This document shows positions 44,704 to 53,951 of a DNA stretch of 64,000 nt, piece by piece. The notes beneath the pieces are model-generated. The model saw only the letters and a program-made list of their open reading frames with translations. It was not told the origin of the DNA and did no database searches. Numbering within the stretch: position 1 is the first letter of the stretch; each line of letters starts with the position of its first letter. Origin of the DNA: Desulforhopalus sp. IMCC35007 (GTDB lineage: Bacteria > Desulfobacterota > Desulfobulbia > Desulfobulbales > Desulfocapsaceae). The stretch is taken from contig NZ_SWCN01000019.1 in NCBI RefSeq assembly GCF_005116575.1, forward strand, positions 52,266 to 116,265. The letters run 5' to 3'. A program made the position numbers and the translations under genes.

Positions 44704-46212
44704 TCACATAGCGGCAATTTCTTTTTGCCAGAATGTAGGCCCAGTTTTGTGTACAGCTTCACCGCTCGAATCCACCGCAACCGTAACCGGCATGTCTTCG
44801 ACTTCAAACTCGTAAATAGCTTCCATACCGAGGTCTTCAAAGGCCACAACCCGTGACTTTTTGATGGCTTTTGAAACAAGGTAAGCGGCACCACCTACTG
44901 CCATACAGTATACTGTACCATGTTTTTTAATGGCTTCTATGGTCGCATCTCCACGCTCTGACTTTCCTATCATGCCGATCAGTCCTGCCTGCTCAAGCAT
45001 CATGTTGGTGTATTTATCCATACGGGTGGAGGTGGTAGGGCCAGCAGGTCCAACGACTTCATCTCCAACTGGATCGACAGGTCCTACGTAATAGATAAAA
45101 CGGCCATTGAAGTCGACGCCTTCGGGAAGTGGCTTGCCTTCTTCGAGGAGCATCTGGATACGACGATGGGCGGCATCTCTTCCGGTGAGAATCTTGCCAT
45201 TGAGAAGCAGTGTCTGGCCAGATTTCCAGGTGCTGATTTCTTCTTTGGTAATCCCATCGAGGAAAACTCTTTTGACTTCATCTCCAGTGCCAAGTGAAAT
45301 GTCTGGCCACTCGTTAATGTCGGGAGTTTTTAGTACTGCAGGGCCTGAACCGTCGAGGACAAAGTGGGTATGGCGGGTGGCTGCACAGTTTGGAATAAGT
45401 GCTACCGGCAGAGACGCTGCATGGGTTGGAAACTGGGCGATTTTTACGTCGACCACGGTGGTCAGTCCACCAAGACCCTGGGCACCAATGCCAAGACCGT
45501 TAATGGCGTTGTACAGTTCAAGACGCAGTTCTTCGAGTTTATTTGCGGGACCTCTTTCAATCAGCTCATCTATGTCCACGGGCTGCATCAGGGACTCTTT
45601 GGCCAATACCATTGCCTTGTCGGCAGTTCCACCAATTCCTATGCCAATGATACCTGGAGGACACCAGCCAGCCCCCATGGTGGGAACGGTCTTTTTCACC
45701 CATTCAACAATAGAATCGCTGGGGTTGAGCATCACGCATTTACTTTTGTTTTCAGAGCCTCCACCTTTTGCGGCAATGTGGACTTCCAGCGTGTTTCCCG
45801 GAACTATTTCGGTGTAGATGACTGCAGGGGTGTTGTCCTTGGTGTTTTTTCTCTCCGTTGCAGGACTTGCGACCACGGAGAGGCGTAAAGGGTTCGTGGG
45901 ATTTTTATAGGCGAGGCGGACTCCTTCATCAACCATTTCCTGAAGGGTGTCATCGCAATCAAACCGGCATTGGGAGCCAATTTTTATAAAGGCGGTGACG
46001 ATACCTGTGTCCTGACAGATGGGGCGTTTACCTACTGCGCACATTTTTGAATTGATCAGTATTTGACCTATCGCGTCTTTAGCTGCCTGGTTTTTTTCAC
46101 GCTTATATGCGTTGTGGACTGCTTTGACAAAATCGAGAGGATGATAGTAGGAGATGTGCTGAAGGCTGTCTGCAATTGACGTTACAAAATCCGATTTTTT
46201 GATTGTGTTCAT
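44704..46212 (-). CDS. fumA: Class I fumarate hydratase (Fe-S, alpha and beta fused)
   Basis: An oxygen-sensitive [4Fe-4S] enzyme that interconverts fumarate and malate. The N-terminal alpha part has PICQDTGIVTAFI with the first cluster Cys, the KGGGSENKSK motif, and GAGWCPPGIIGIGIGG with a second. The C-terminal beta part has GPTTSTRMDKYTNMML. Fused length is 502 aa, as in FumA/FumB. I use ATG 46212, with AAGGG 7 nt upstream; the track-length upstream extension (46245) is less likely. It is an isolated gene. Confidence 0.95.
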   Translation of the reverse strand: MNTIKKSDFVTSIADSLQHISYYHPLDFVKAVHNAYKREKNQAAKDAIGQILINSKMCAVGKRPICQDTGIVTAFIKIGSQCRFDCDDTLQEMVDEGVRLAYKNPTNPLRLSVVASPATERKNTKDNTPAVIYTEIVPGNTLEVHIAAKGGGSENKSKCVMLNPSDSIVEWVKKTVPTMGAGWCPPGIIGIGIGGTADKAMVLAKESLMQPVDIDELIERGPANKLEELRLELYNAINGLGIGAQGLGGLTTVVDVKIAQFPTHAASLPVALIPNCAATRHTHFVLDGSGPAVLKTPDINEWPDISLGTGDEVKRVFLDGITKEEISTWKSGQTLLLNGKILTGRDAAHRRIQMLLEEGKPLPEGVDFNGRFIYYVGPVDPVGDEVVGPAGPTTSTRMDKYTNMMLEQAGLIGMIGKSERGDATIEAIKKHGTVYCMAVGGAAYLVSKAIKKSRVVAFEDLGMEAIYEFEVEDMPVTVAVDSSGEAVHKTGPTFWQKEIAAM

Positions 46213-46405
46213 GGCCAACCCTTTGTGAAATGAATGTGTTATCACACCATAGATAACATTTTGAGTGACTGCGCATATTTATATTGCCACTCTACATTTG
46301 CATCAAAAAATTGGCCATAAAAAAAGCGGACCAAAGTTAAAAAGGTCTAGCGAAAAGCATCGTGTTTGTAATGTGTTAAATGAAAAACACCACGGTTTTT
46401 ACGGC

Positions 46406-46768
46406 TTAGGTAATGTTTGTTTCCTCAGCTTGCTTTTCAACCAACCTGAGGCTATGGCCCTTTCTCACCCTTTTCCAGAGCTCTTTCACTATTACCATGG
46501 CAGGGTCTTCAAATGAGTCATATTCCCGGCCAAGGTAGGAAGAACATGAATTGAGTAACTCATCATTACCACTGTAGAGGCCAAATTCTTTTCGAATGAT
46601 CTTTGCCATGCTCAGGTAGACGGTTGTATCAAATTCCTGTTCGCTGAGACCTGCCATTACAACGCGGTCTCGCAATGAAATATCATTAAAAAGTATGTCA
46701 ACCACCTCATTTACAGTACCTGGAAGAGATAACATTGTATGGTTGTTGACTGGTTGAAACATCATAGC
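46406..46768 (-). CDS. Conserved small hypothetical protein (DUF6794-like)
   Basis: A 120-aa protein starting at ATG 46768, preceded by CAGGAG. I do not know its function. The core reads LPGTVNEVVDILFNDISLRD, then VVMAGLSEQEFDTTVYLS and LYSGNDELLNSC, all-helical. From memory this pattern resembles a small domain of unknown function common in sulfate reducers. No metal or catalytic motif is seen. The upstream extension to 46819 lacks a ribosome site. Neighbours are fumA (about 190 bp) and a small membrane protein. Confidence 0.7.
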   Translation of the reverse strand, partial: AMMFQPVNNHTMLSLPGTVNEVVDILFNDISLRDRVVMAGLSEQEFDTTVYLSMAKIIRKEFGLYSGNDELLNSCSSYLGREYDSFEDPAMVIVKELWKRVRKGHSLRLVEKQAEETNIT

Positions 46769-46819
46769 TTTCACTCCTGAAAAATCCCAGTGAGGCAAAA
46801 ATCCACCTCGACTGCACAA

Positions 46820-47173
46820 AACGTAGTATTAAGCGGGAAGGTACAGCTGGCAAACGCTGGCTCGAAGCAGTCTTATAACAGTTCTACAGGAGGGGGGGCT
46901 GGTTAATCATCTCAACTTGAAAGAGGCAAGCCTTCGAATAAACAACATTTTCCATTGAAGTTTCAAAACAACTTTTAGCAGGGTTCACAGGCGCTGTCTC
47001 TATTTCCGCCTGTCTATAGCTAATAATATATAACAGAATTCCAGGAAATCATAACAAACCAACGTAAAAAATATTGATGCTTCGTATAAGTACCAAAGGG
47101 TTTAAGCAATTATGGGAACCATTTTCGTTGTTTTTGCTGGGTAAATCTGCGGAGGCTACTGTCTGGATAACTT
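46820..47173. other. Intergenic stretch without recognisable gene
   Basis: About 350 bp of AT-rich sequence. No ribosome site with a convincing frame and no RNA motif were seen. The 61-aa minus frame 47110-47295 overlaps a better-supported gene and was not accepted. Confidence 0.45.
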
Positions 47174-47455
47174 TCATTGTAGAGCCAAAAGGGCGAAATT
47201 AACACCGATGGCAAGCAGGGTGGCGGCAATGAGGATGCGATGGTTGGTAATGCTGAAGAGAAGAGATACGACAAAGACGTTGATTCGCTGCTCAAAATTG
47301 GCGTTTCCCTGTTTTACAAGGAGTTGGCTGTGATTGAGTCTGCCTGCTGGAATCTTTTTATAAAAAGTGCTGGAGTAACAGCTCATAAACGAATAACAGA
47401 CTGCAACACATATAAATGAGCCAATGAGTATTGTTTTCCATTCGGAATGTAGCAT
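47174..47455 (-). CDS. Small membrane protein of unknown function
   Basis: A 93-aa protein with two hydrophobic segments (ILIGSFICVAVCYSFMSCY at residues 9-27 and ILIAATLLAIGVNFALLAL at 74-92). A soluble loop separates them (FYKKIPAGRLNHSQLLVKQG, then NANFEQRINVFVVSLLF). AAGGAG lies 7 nt before the ATG, which supports translation. I do not recognise the family. It lies between the DUF6794-like gene and the Pif1-like helicase, 64 bp after the helicase stop on the same strand. Confidence 0.6.
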   Translation of the reverse strand: MLHSEWKTILIGSFICVAVCYSFMSCYSSTFYKKIPAGRLNHSQLLVKQGNANFEQRINVFVVSLLFSITNHRILIAATLLAIGVNFALLALQ

Positions 47456-47518
47456 GTCCCTGCTCCTTACATATCATTTGTCAGGTTCTGTATCCTGGTT
47501 TGTTTTTACTATAAAATA

Positions 47519-48997
47519 TTAGCTGGAAGGTTTTAGTTGTTGCAACAGTTTTTCTGGTGGCAGGTTGCTGATAATTTCTCTGAGGCTGGCGTAAAAATGT
47601 TTTGATTCAAAGTCCACCAGGATATCATCTATAGTGAGGGCCCGCGCCATACTCAATCCACGAAGTGATCTGCAGCGGCTGAGAGCGACATAGGTCTGGC
47701 CGGTTTCAAAAGATCCTTTTCCAAGATCAAGATGTATTTTCTCTATGGTTTTTCCCTGACTTTTATGAATAGTACTTGCCCAGCCGGCAATGAGGGGAAA
47801 TTGCCTGTACGAACCAATCTCAGTCCGATCAATTTTCCTTTCCCGTTTATTCCAGCTGTAGTGATACTCCTTCCATTCAACCCGGCCAACATCGACAATT
47901 TTCCCAGAATCGAACAGTTGAACGAAGACTTTATCGTTGAGGAGTCTTTTGACAATGCCAACGGTTCCATTAATCCAACGTTGTGATCGGTCATTTCTGG
48001 TAAAAAGTATCTGGGCGCCAATTTTTAAAATGAGGTTTTTGGGTGCGGGGAGCCTGGTGCTGTTGAACTGACCCGAAACCAACCCTCGATAGATCTTCGA
48101 CGTTCCATTCAGACACGCAAGGGCCGTGTTGTTTATTTCATCCACAGTTTTATTTCTTGGAGAAAGACAGATAGCCCCATTTGGTGGAGTGTCAGTTATT
48201 GTGCAGCCTGCATTAAGCCTTCTCACCGTTTCCTTGACATCGATTCCCTCCCGGAGCCGGGTTAAGATATTGACAAAGCTCTGGTCCGACTGTCGATATG
48301 TTCGCTTGAGTTCAACGGCATAGTAGGTGGAATTTTGCAGGCATCTGGCGTTATAAAATTTCGGAGAGCCGTAATGTTTAATGAAAAGTGGTTGCAGCGA
48401 TTGCGGGACCACCGGCGGGAGTTGAAACATATCACCCACCATGATAACCGGGAGACCGCCAAATGGTTTGTTGACTTCCCTGTTGACCCGTAAAAAAGCA
48501 CTTACTCCGTCCAGAAGATTGGAGGTGACCATGGAAATCTCGTCTATGATGAGGAGCTTTGCCTCTGCAATCTCTTTTCTTTTCGGGAGATGTTTTATGT
48601 CGTTTTTGACGATCCAGCCAGGCGGCAGTTGACAGAGGGAGTGGAGGGTCTTTCCGCCAATATTCAATGCAGACATGGCGGTTGGAGCTCCAAGTAATAC
48701 GGAACCTTCAAATTCTTTCATGGCCCAGCGAACGAAAGTACTTTTTCCTGTACCGGCACCCCCGGTAATAAAAATTAAAGGGAAGCCTGAATCGATAAGA
48801 CCTTTAACCAAGGTGTACTCTGGAAGAATATCTATGGTGGAGAGATCAAATTCGGATTTGTTGTCGGGCTGTATGCTGGCAACCATATCTCTGCTGAAGG
48901 TAAACTCTCGTCTTTCTTCACGGTCAAGAGAGCCCGCAAGTTTGTTGAAAACGAATCCGGCAGCTGAGGCGACAGCGAGCAGAGTGAAAGGATCCAT
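47519..48997 (-). CDS. Pif1-like DNA helicase
   Basis: A 492-aa superfamily I helicase. Walker A is ITGGAGTGKSTFVRWA (residues 77-92), Walker B is LLIIDEISMV, motif III is VMVGDMFQLPPV-like (VIMVGDMFQLPPVV). The C-terminal motifs are GWASTIHKSQGKTIEKIHLD and TYVALSRCRSLRGL. It unwinds DNA 5'-3' by family inference. The N-terminus has a hydrophobic stretch (LLAVASAAGFVFNKLAG), unusual for a helicase. Nothing in the neighbourhood suggests a phage or plasmid role. Confidence 0.88.
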   Translation of the reverse strand: MDPFTLLAVASAAGFVFNKLAGSLDREERREFTFSRDMVASIQPDNKSEFDLSTIDILPEYTLVKGLIDSGFPLIFITGGAGTGKSTFVRWAMKEFEGSVLLGAPTAMSALNIGGKTLHSLCQLPPGWIVKNDIKHLPKRKEIAEAKLLIIDEISMVTSNLLDGVSAFLRVNREVNKPFGGLPVIMVGDMFQLPPVVPQSLQPLFIKHYGSPKFYNARCLQNSTYYAVELKRTYRQSDQSFVNILTRLREGIDVKETVRRLNAGCTITDTPPNGAICLSPRNKTVDEINNTALACLNGTSKIYRGLVSGQFNSTRLPAPKNLILKIGAQILFTRNDRSQRWINGTVGIVKRLLNDKVFVQLFDSGKIVDVGRVEWKEYHYSWNKRERKIDRTEIGSYRQFPLIAGWASTIHKSQGKTIEKIHLDLGKGSFETGQTYVALSRCRSLRGLSMARALTIDDILVDFESKHFYASLREIISNLPPEKLLQQLKPSS

Positions 48998-49195
48998 AGA
49001 AAGACCGGTTTGAAGCAGTGTTGAAGGGTGTAAAAAAACCCTGAAAAAATTAGAGATACTTTTGAATTATCTATAATTTCCTATTCTGCCCGGTAAGTCA
49101 AGGTTACAATATTCAGGGCTATGGGTTTAGGGTTTAAACCGGACTTTTATAAAGGTTTGTAGGTGTGATTTGCTTTCTGCCAAGGTGTTGTTTGA

Positions 49196-49381
49196 TCAAA
49201 TAATGCCAACTTTTTTCCAGTAGCCATCTATTTGCAGTTTTTGTCGCAGGAACGCAAGAAAATCATCATCGCTGCAATTTTGCTCGCAATTGGCTTGAAA
49301 CTCTTGAAAAATGAGGGCCTGTTGATTTTTTGTATAGAGGTTCCACTCAATGAGCAGATCGTCTATTTGTGCCTGTGTCAT
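49196..49381 (-). CDS. Small uncharacterised protein, paralogue A
   Basis: A 61-aa protein rich in charged and amide residues. The pattern LLIEWNLY...FQEFQ...FLAFLRQKL matches the next upstream small gene (49405-49563), which has LYSKWNSY...ACEYLK...WLQFLNSQ. The two look like tandem copies. The function is unknown. No ribosome site stands out. It ends about 200 bp upstream of the Pif1-like gene on the same strand. Confidence 0.5.
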   Translation of the reverse strand: MTQAQIDDLLIEWNLYTKNQQALIFQEFQANCEQNCSDDDFLAFLRQKLQIDGYWKKVGII

Positions 49382-49404
49382 GCAATTTCAGTCCGCAGTA
49401 CGTG

Positions 49405-49563
49405 CTATTTTTGTTTGGGCTGGCTGTTAAGAAATTGCAACCAGCTTATCTCCTGGTTGCGGGTACGTAATATTTTTAAATATTCACAGGCAAGTCGTAT
49501 TCTTGTGTCACGATCATAGGAATTCCACTTGCTGTACAGTTGCTTTTTCTGAAGTGCAGTCAT
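49405..49563 (-). CDS. Small uncharacterised protein, paralogue B (52 aa)
   Basis: A 52-aa frame from ATG 49563 to a TAG at 49405-49407, too short for ordinary gene finders. AGAGG lies 8 nt before the ATG. It reads MTALQKKQLYSKWNSYDRD, then TRIRLACEYLKILRTRNQEI and SWLQFLNSQPK, and aligns without gaps in its core with paralogue A (same W, Y, E, F and L positions). The 23-bp gap to paralogue A suggests one transcript. Its function is unknown. Confidence 0.55.
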   Translation of the reverse strand: MTALQKKQLYSKWNSYDRDTRIRLACEYLKILRTRNQEISWLQFLNSQPKQK

Positions 49564-49718
49564 TTCTATCCTCTCAGGTATTAATAAGAGACAATATGGG
49601 CAAACGATCTTACAAATACCTTACTTTGCTAGGAAATGTCACTTGTGCTGGCAATATTTTTGAGGGGGAGAATATGTATAGGGGAGACAAGGGACGGGGG
49701 GTGGTGGGAGAGTCATAG

Positions 49719-49751
49719 GACAGGATCATCTGCATCGCACAAATGATCCTG
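49719..49751 (-). terminator. Hairpin downstream of ychF
   Basis: ACAGGATCAT (49719-49728) pairs with ATGATCCTGT (49742-49751), extendable by a G-U and G-C pair. It lies 20 bp past the ychF stop. There is no T-tract, so termination is likely but unproven. Confidence 0.5.
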
Positions 49752-49768
49752 TTCCTGTAAGGCAAATA

Positions 49769-50866
49769 TCAGGCGCTGGTCAGAAAAACAGTGACTTCGC
49801 CATCCTGAAAAACATAGTCTTTGCCCTCGGTGCGAAGCTTACCCTTCTCCCTCGATGCGGCCCAGGAGCCTGCCGCCACAAGGTCGTTGTAAGGAACAAC
49901 TTCTGCCCGGATAAAGTGTTTCTCAAAATCCGTATGGATCACAGCCGCTGCCTGGGGTGCCTTTGTCCCTCTTTTAATTGTCCAGGCCCGGGTCTCTTTT
50001 TCTCCGGTGGTGATAAAAGAGATGAGATCAAGAAGGGAGTATGCAGCTTTTGCGAGGCGGGCCAGTCCAGATTCTTTAATACCGAGATCGGCGAGAAAAA
50101 TGGTCGCTTCCTCATCATCCATTTCAGAGAGTTCAGCTTCAATTTTTGCTGACACACAGACGACCTCATCGCCATGCGCCCTGGCATATTCTCTCAGTTT
50201 AGCAACATATTCGTTGTCTTCACCGGAAACAAGGTCCTCCTCACTGACGTTAGCGACGTAGATTACCTTCTTGTTGGTGAGAAACTGGCTCTCTCTTGCA
50301 ATGAGTATTCTCTCGTCATCGGTAAGCTGTGCGAGACGTGCTGGCTTTTCTTCCTCAAGTATGGCTTTGAGTTTCTGCAGACCACTCAGTTTTATTTTTG
50401 CATCTCTGTCCTGGCCACGTGCTTTCTTTTCTTCTGTGATGATACGTTTTTCAACGAGTTCAAGGTCAGACAAGATAAGCTCGAGGTTAATCGTCTCAAT
50501 GTCGCTGACCGGGTCAATGGATCCATGGACATGGGTAATGTTATCATCGACAAAACAGCGAACCACATGGGCGATCGCCTCAACACTTCTTATATGGCCG
50601 AGGAAAAGATTGCCAAGACCTTCTCCCTGGGAAGCGCCTTTAACAAGCCCCGCGATATCTACAAATTCAATTGCAGTGGGAATAATTTTGTTGGAAGTGC
50701 CAAGTTTAGCAAGGACATCAAGGCGTTCGTCCGGGACTTTGACAATACCGATATTAGGTTCAATGGTACAGAACGGGTAATTACTCGCCTCAGCACCTGC
50801 TTTGGTGAGAGCATTAAACAACGTTGATTTACCTACATTTGGTAAACCGACAATTCCTATCTTCAT
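49769..50866 (-). CDS. ychF: Ribosome-binding ATPase YchF
   Basis: An Obg-family P-loop ATPase that associates with ribosomes. The G1 box GIVGLPNVGKSTLFNALTKA begins at the second residue. The switch region is IEFVDIAGLVKGASQGEGLG and a TGS domain ends the protein (FITTGEKETRAWTIKRGTKA ... TDFEKHFIRAEVVPY). I place the start at ATG 50866, with AAGGAG upstream, giving 365 aa, the exact family size. An open frame to 50941 adds 25 unconserved residues. Confidence 0.95.
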   Translation of the reverse strand: MKIGIVGLPNVGKSTLFNALTKAGAEASNYPFCTIEPNIGIVKVPDERLDVLAKLGTSNKIIPTAIEFVDIAGLVKGASQGEGLGNLFLGHIRSVEAIAHVVRCFVDDNITHVHGSIDPVSDIETINLELILSDLELVEKRIITEEKKARGQDRDAKIKLSGLQKLKAILEEEKPARLAQLTDDERILIARESQFLTNKKVIYVANVSEEDLVSGEDNEYVAKLREYARAHGDEVVCVSAKIEAELSEMDDEEATIFLADLGIKESGLARLAKAAYSLLDLISFITTGEKETRAWTIKRGTKAPQAAAVIHTDFEKHFIRAEVVPYNDLVAAGSWAASREKGKLRTEGKDYVFQDGEVTVFLTSA

Positions 50867-50991
50867 GAAAGAGAACTCCTTATATTCAGGTCGAAATAGT
50901 ACAAATGGAGGCAGACTATAGAAGAAAAGCCCATATAACACAAGGTGAATTTACAGATAAAAAAATCTACTGAAAAATTAAGGGGATGAAC

Positions 50992-51039
50992 TGCTCTCAA
51001 TACTTAAACTCTTTAGAGAAAAGGTGAGTATTGAGAGCA
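50992..51039. repeat. 13-bp perfect inverted repeat between two minus-strand genes
   Basis: TGCTCTCAATACT (50992-51004) and AGTATTGAGAGCA (51027-51039) flank a 22-nt loop. It lies between the PNPOx-like gene stop and the ychF promoter region. No T-tract is present, so it could be a terminator or an operator. Confidence 0.5.
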
Positions 51040-51090
51040 TTGATAAAAATAGAGCAGGACGCGAGGTATAGCGGCGGTCCTGAGAGTGGC

Positions 51091-51513
51091 TTACTTCGTC
51101 CAGACCTCCGGTTCGTATGAACCTGGGGTGCAATATTCAATCCTATAGGGTTCGACGACAATCAACGAATATTTTGGATCATCCGGTCCATCAAAAATTG
51201 GTGAGAGCATATCATTCCAGAATGCATGAAGTTCTTCTTTATCTGTTGTGATATGTGCTTTCCCCTGGATCTGGAGATAAGGCTTCATCTCCATCAGGCT
51301 GTTGACTCCACAGGTGAGATGGACATTATCGTTATGCTTTATCTGATCTACCTTTCTTGAGTGAACAAAAGTAGCACAGCGAAGAGAGAAATCGCCCCCT
51401 CCGACGGTGACAACATATCTCACCCAGGGATTGTTTTGTTCGGTGACTGTTGCAAGTGCGGCAAGTTGTGGTTTGTGAATGATATCTAAAATACGCTGTT
51501 GTAAATCAGCCAT
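51091..51513 (-). CDS. Pyridoxamine 5'-phosphate oxidase-like flavin-binding protein
   Basis: A 140-aa split beta-barrel protein. The N-terminal PQLAALATVTEQNNPWVRYV strand pair and TFVHSRKVDQIKHNDNVHLT are the FMN-binding pattern of the PNPOx-like superfamily. LQIQGKAHITTDKEE and the W of EELHAFWNDML are also typical. Its substrate is not evident; such proteins often bind FMN or F420 and act as small reductases. A GGAGGAC ribosome site precedes the ATG. Confidence 0.85.
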   Translation of the reverse strand: MADLQQRILDIIHKPQLAALATVTEQNNPWVRYVVTVGGGDFSLRCATFVHSRKVDQIKHNDNVHLTCGVNSLMEMKPYLQIQGKAHITTDKEELHAFWNDMLSPIFDGPDDPKYSLIVVEPYRIEYCTPGSYEPEVWTK

Positions 51514-51757
51514 TTGTGTCCTCCAATAATTGTTTTTATATATCTAACGCTTCATTGTACTGGTAAAGCAGATTTTATTTTCTGCCAGTCAAATAGGCAG
51601 GCACTATAAAAATAATAAGGAGTTAAACGGGTTGGAGAAAATCGTGGTGGATAAAACTCTTACAGGCTGGAAGAATTTTATATCATCAGAGTGACTATTG
51701 CGGGGGGCAATTCCGGGTGGGTATTTGTATCACTCATCATCGTAGAAGGAGATGAAA

Positions 51758-51789
51758 CAGCCCGGATCATGTTTCCACGATCCGGGCTG
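51758..51789 (-). terminator. Probable terminator of the moaD-aor unit
   Basis: CAGCCCGGATC (51758-51768) pairs perfectly with GATCCGGGCTG (51779-51789), a GC-rich 11-bp stem. The T-tract beyond it on the minus strand is short (TTT). It lies 26 bp past the moaD stop. Confidence 0.6.
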
Positions 51790-51814
51790 CTTGGTTGCTC
51801 GGGCTGGACTGTTG

Positions 51815-52039
51815 TCAGCCACCGCCTACAACGGGGAAGATGGCAAGTATGTCACCTTCCTTGGGTTCTACCTCAAACTGGGTGTGTCTCGAGTTGATCA
51901 TGAGAACGCCCACCTCTTCTCTGTCGATGTTAAGGGAATCCACAATATCACCTACGGTGGTCTGTGCTTTTATTTCCCACTCTTCGACGTTGAAGCGGTT
52001 GTCGCGAAAATAAGCGAATAATTTTACGGTGATTTTCAT
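51815..52039 (-). CDS. moaD: MoaD/ThiS-like sulfur carrier of the aldehyde oxidoreductase cluster
   Basis: A 74-aa beta-grasp protein that ends in VVGGG, the C-terminal Gly-Gly that is adenylated and thiocarboxylated to carry sulfur into molybdopterin. VKLFAYFRDNRF is the family's first strand-helix. It starts 15 bp after the stop of the aldehyde:ferredoxin oxidoreductase gene. Such dedicated MoaD-like genes commonly accompany tungsten AORs. Confidence 0.9.
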   Translation of the reverse strand: MKITVKLFAYFRDNRFNVEEWEIKAQTTVGDIVDSLNIDREEVGVLMINSRHTQFEVEPKEGDILAIFPVVGGG

Positions 52040-52054
52040 CGAAAAAGCTTTTCC

Positions 52055-53782
52055 TTAAAAGTTCCAGAAGGTATCAATTTCTTCACCTGTAAAATCACAG
52101 ACTACATTATGAGGTGGCAGCGGCTCATCGTAGAAAAATTCAGGCAATCTGTCGTCTGCCTCGGTGAATCCTGCAGCGATATTGAATTTTCTTTCGGTTT
52201 TGAGGATGTACTGACCAAGGTTCACGACATCATCACCGGTCAGGGCAATACCAAAACGAGCGTTAATCAGATCAATGAGCGCAGGCAGGCAGGTTTCATC
52301 GTCGAGTGCTGCAAAAGCAATAAAGAGACACATGCCCGTGGAATCGATGGCGGCGGTTGCAATCTGCAGGTTTCTGGAAAGCTCCACCTGTCCTTCTTTT
52401 GAAAGAGGGTCTAATTGTCCACCAACGTTGAGGATGTTGGTGGCAATGGTGTAACCCATGGTGTGATCTGCGCCCTGGGTAGAGGTAGCGTAGGTTATCC
52501 CCATACCTTTGATGGACCGTGGATCATAGGCGGGAATAGCCTGGTTTTTAACGACAGGCACTCTTGTTATGCCAAAAGAACGTCCAACCGAACCGGTTCC
52601 ATTGCCGATGATTCTGCCGAGACCGGTACCTTTTGCAATTTCTTCACGGAGAATCCTGAGGATACCTGCGCCGTCACCAAATTCGAGGACACCAGCCTCC
52701 ATGGCGACACCCATGGCAACAGAAGTCTCAATGGAGTCGATTCCGATATCGTCCATGATCTGATCAGCTTCTGCAATCTGGTCAAGGTTGTCCACGCAAC
52801 AATCGGCCCCCATTGCCCAGATAGATTCATACTCGATACCGGAAGTAAGCTTGTTGCCCTTGGCGTCATTGTACACCTGGGAGCATTGAATGACGCAACC
52901 AGGATGGCAGTTGTGCTTTACCTTGCCGCCGCGCTGGGTGATGATATCTGCCATGGTTTCACCCGAGATGGATTCATGACCCGCAAATTGTCCCTGGGTG
53001 AAGTTTTTGGTTGGCAGTCCACCGGACTCGTTAATGATGTTAACAAGTACGTTGGTACCGTAAGCACCCAATGCCTGACTGACGGGATGGCCGACCAATG
53101 CCTTGGCAAAAGCCCTGTTTGCTGCTTTGAATTCTTCAGGTTGAGCTATTTCTACTGTTCCATCCTGGGGATCAATCGAGATGAACTTGATCTTTTTGGA
53201 ACCCATGACTGCACCAAGACCCCCGCGACCGCTGGAGCGCAGTCCGCCATCAGGATCCTGAACGGAGATATTGGCTGCAGCCATTTTCATTTCACCGGCC
53301 TGGCCAATACTGAGTACACCGACCTTGGATTCAAACTTTGCATTGACGCTTTTGATAACGTCAAAGTTTCCTTTGCCGACAAGCTTGGTTTCCTCGGTGA
53401 TTGTAATTCCGGCAGGGGTTACAGCCAGGCTGTACCATTTGTCTTCAGTCGGTTGGCCTTCGATGATAATGGCCTTGCAACCGGCTTTTGCAAGAAATTG
53501 TGCAGAGGTTCCACCAGCATTGGATTCCTTGATGGTGCCGGTGAGTGGGCTTTTGGCGCCGATGGACAGGCGGCCTGAGTTTGCGGCCACGGTACCAGAT
53601 AGAAGGCCTGGAGCGATAACCAGTTTATTCCTTTTTCCCAGAGGGTGGCAGGTAGGTTCAACTTCTTCTGCGACTATGGTTGAGGTCAGGCCTCGACCGC
53701 CATGTCCGGCCCATGCAGCGGGTACCTCTTCAACTGAAGTGGTAAGGGTTGTCATGTTTACACGAAAAATCTTATCAGCCAT
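52055..53782 (-). CDS. aor: Aldehyde:ferredoxin oxidoreductase (tungstopterin)
   Basis: This enzyme oxidises aldehydes to carboxylates, or reduces acids, with ferredoxin, using a bis-pterin tungsten centre and one [4Fe-4S] cluster. The N-terminal domain has GGRGLTSTIVAEEV and the pterin-binding GRGGLGAVMGSKKIKF. The cluster ligands are in HCHPGCVIQCSQV with a late Cys in DSTGMCLFIAF. The start is ATG 53782 (the second of two adjacent ATGs), with AAGGAG upstream, giving 575 aa against about 600 for the family. Together with moaD and two moeA genes it forms a cofactor-and-enzyme cluster. Confidence 0.93.
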   Translation of the reverse strand: MADKIFRVNMTTLTTSVEEVPAAWAGHGGRGLTSTIVAEEVEPTCHPLGKRNKLVIAPGLLSGTVAANSGRLSIGAKSPLTGTIKESNAGGTSAQFLAKAGCKAIIIEGQPTEDKWYSLAVTPAGITITEETKLVGKGNFDVIKSVNAKFESKVGVLSIGQAGEMKMAAANISVQDPDGGLRSSGRGGLGAVMGSKKIKFISIDPQDGTVEIAQPEEFKAANRAFAKALVGHPVSQALGAYGTNVLVNIINESGGLPTKNFTQGQFAGHESISGETMADIITQRGGKVKHNCHPGCVIQCSQVYNDAKGNKLTSGIEYESIWAMGADCCVDNLDQIAEADQIMDDIGIDSIETSVAMGVAMEAGVLEFGDGAGILRILREEIAKGTGLGRIIGNGTGSVGRSFGITRVPVVKNQAIPAYDPRSIKGMGITYATSTQGADHTMGYTIATNILNVGGQLDPLSKEGQVELSRNLQIATAAIDSTGMCLFIAFAALDDETCLPALIDLINARFGIALTGDDVVNLGQYILKTERKFNIAAGFTEADDRLPEFFYDEPLPPHNVVCDFTGEEIDTFWNF

Positions 53783-53951
53783 CATGTTCTCCTTGTTGTG
53801 TTTATATATTTGTGCTGATTCGTTGCTCAAGTAAGTGCTGCCTGGAACTTTGAAATGATGTGCTGGATATAATGCTGTTCATTTCGACCAGGCTGAAAAA
53901 TTAAAGTGTCATCTGTTGTAAACGACCAGGATGTCTACCTGATATTTTAAA

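Noticed and set aside
52415..53578. 387-aa plus-strand frame opposite the aldehyde oxidoreductase
   Set aside because: It is a long shadow of a conserved gene; its residues follow the complement of the AOR codons and show no family.
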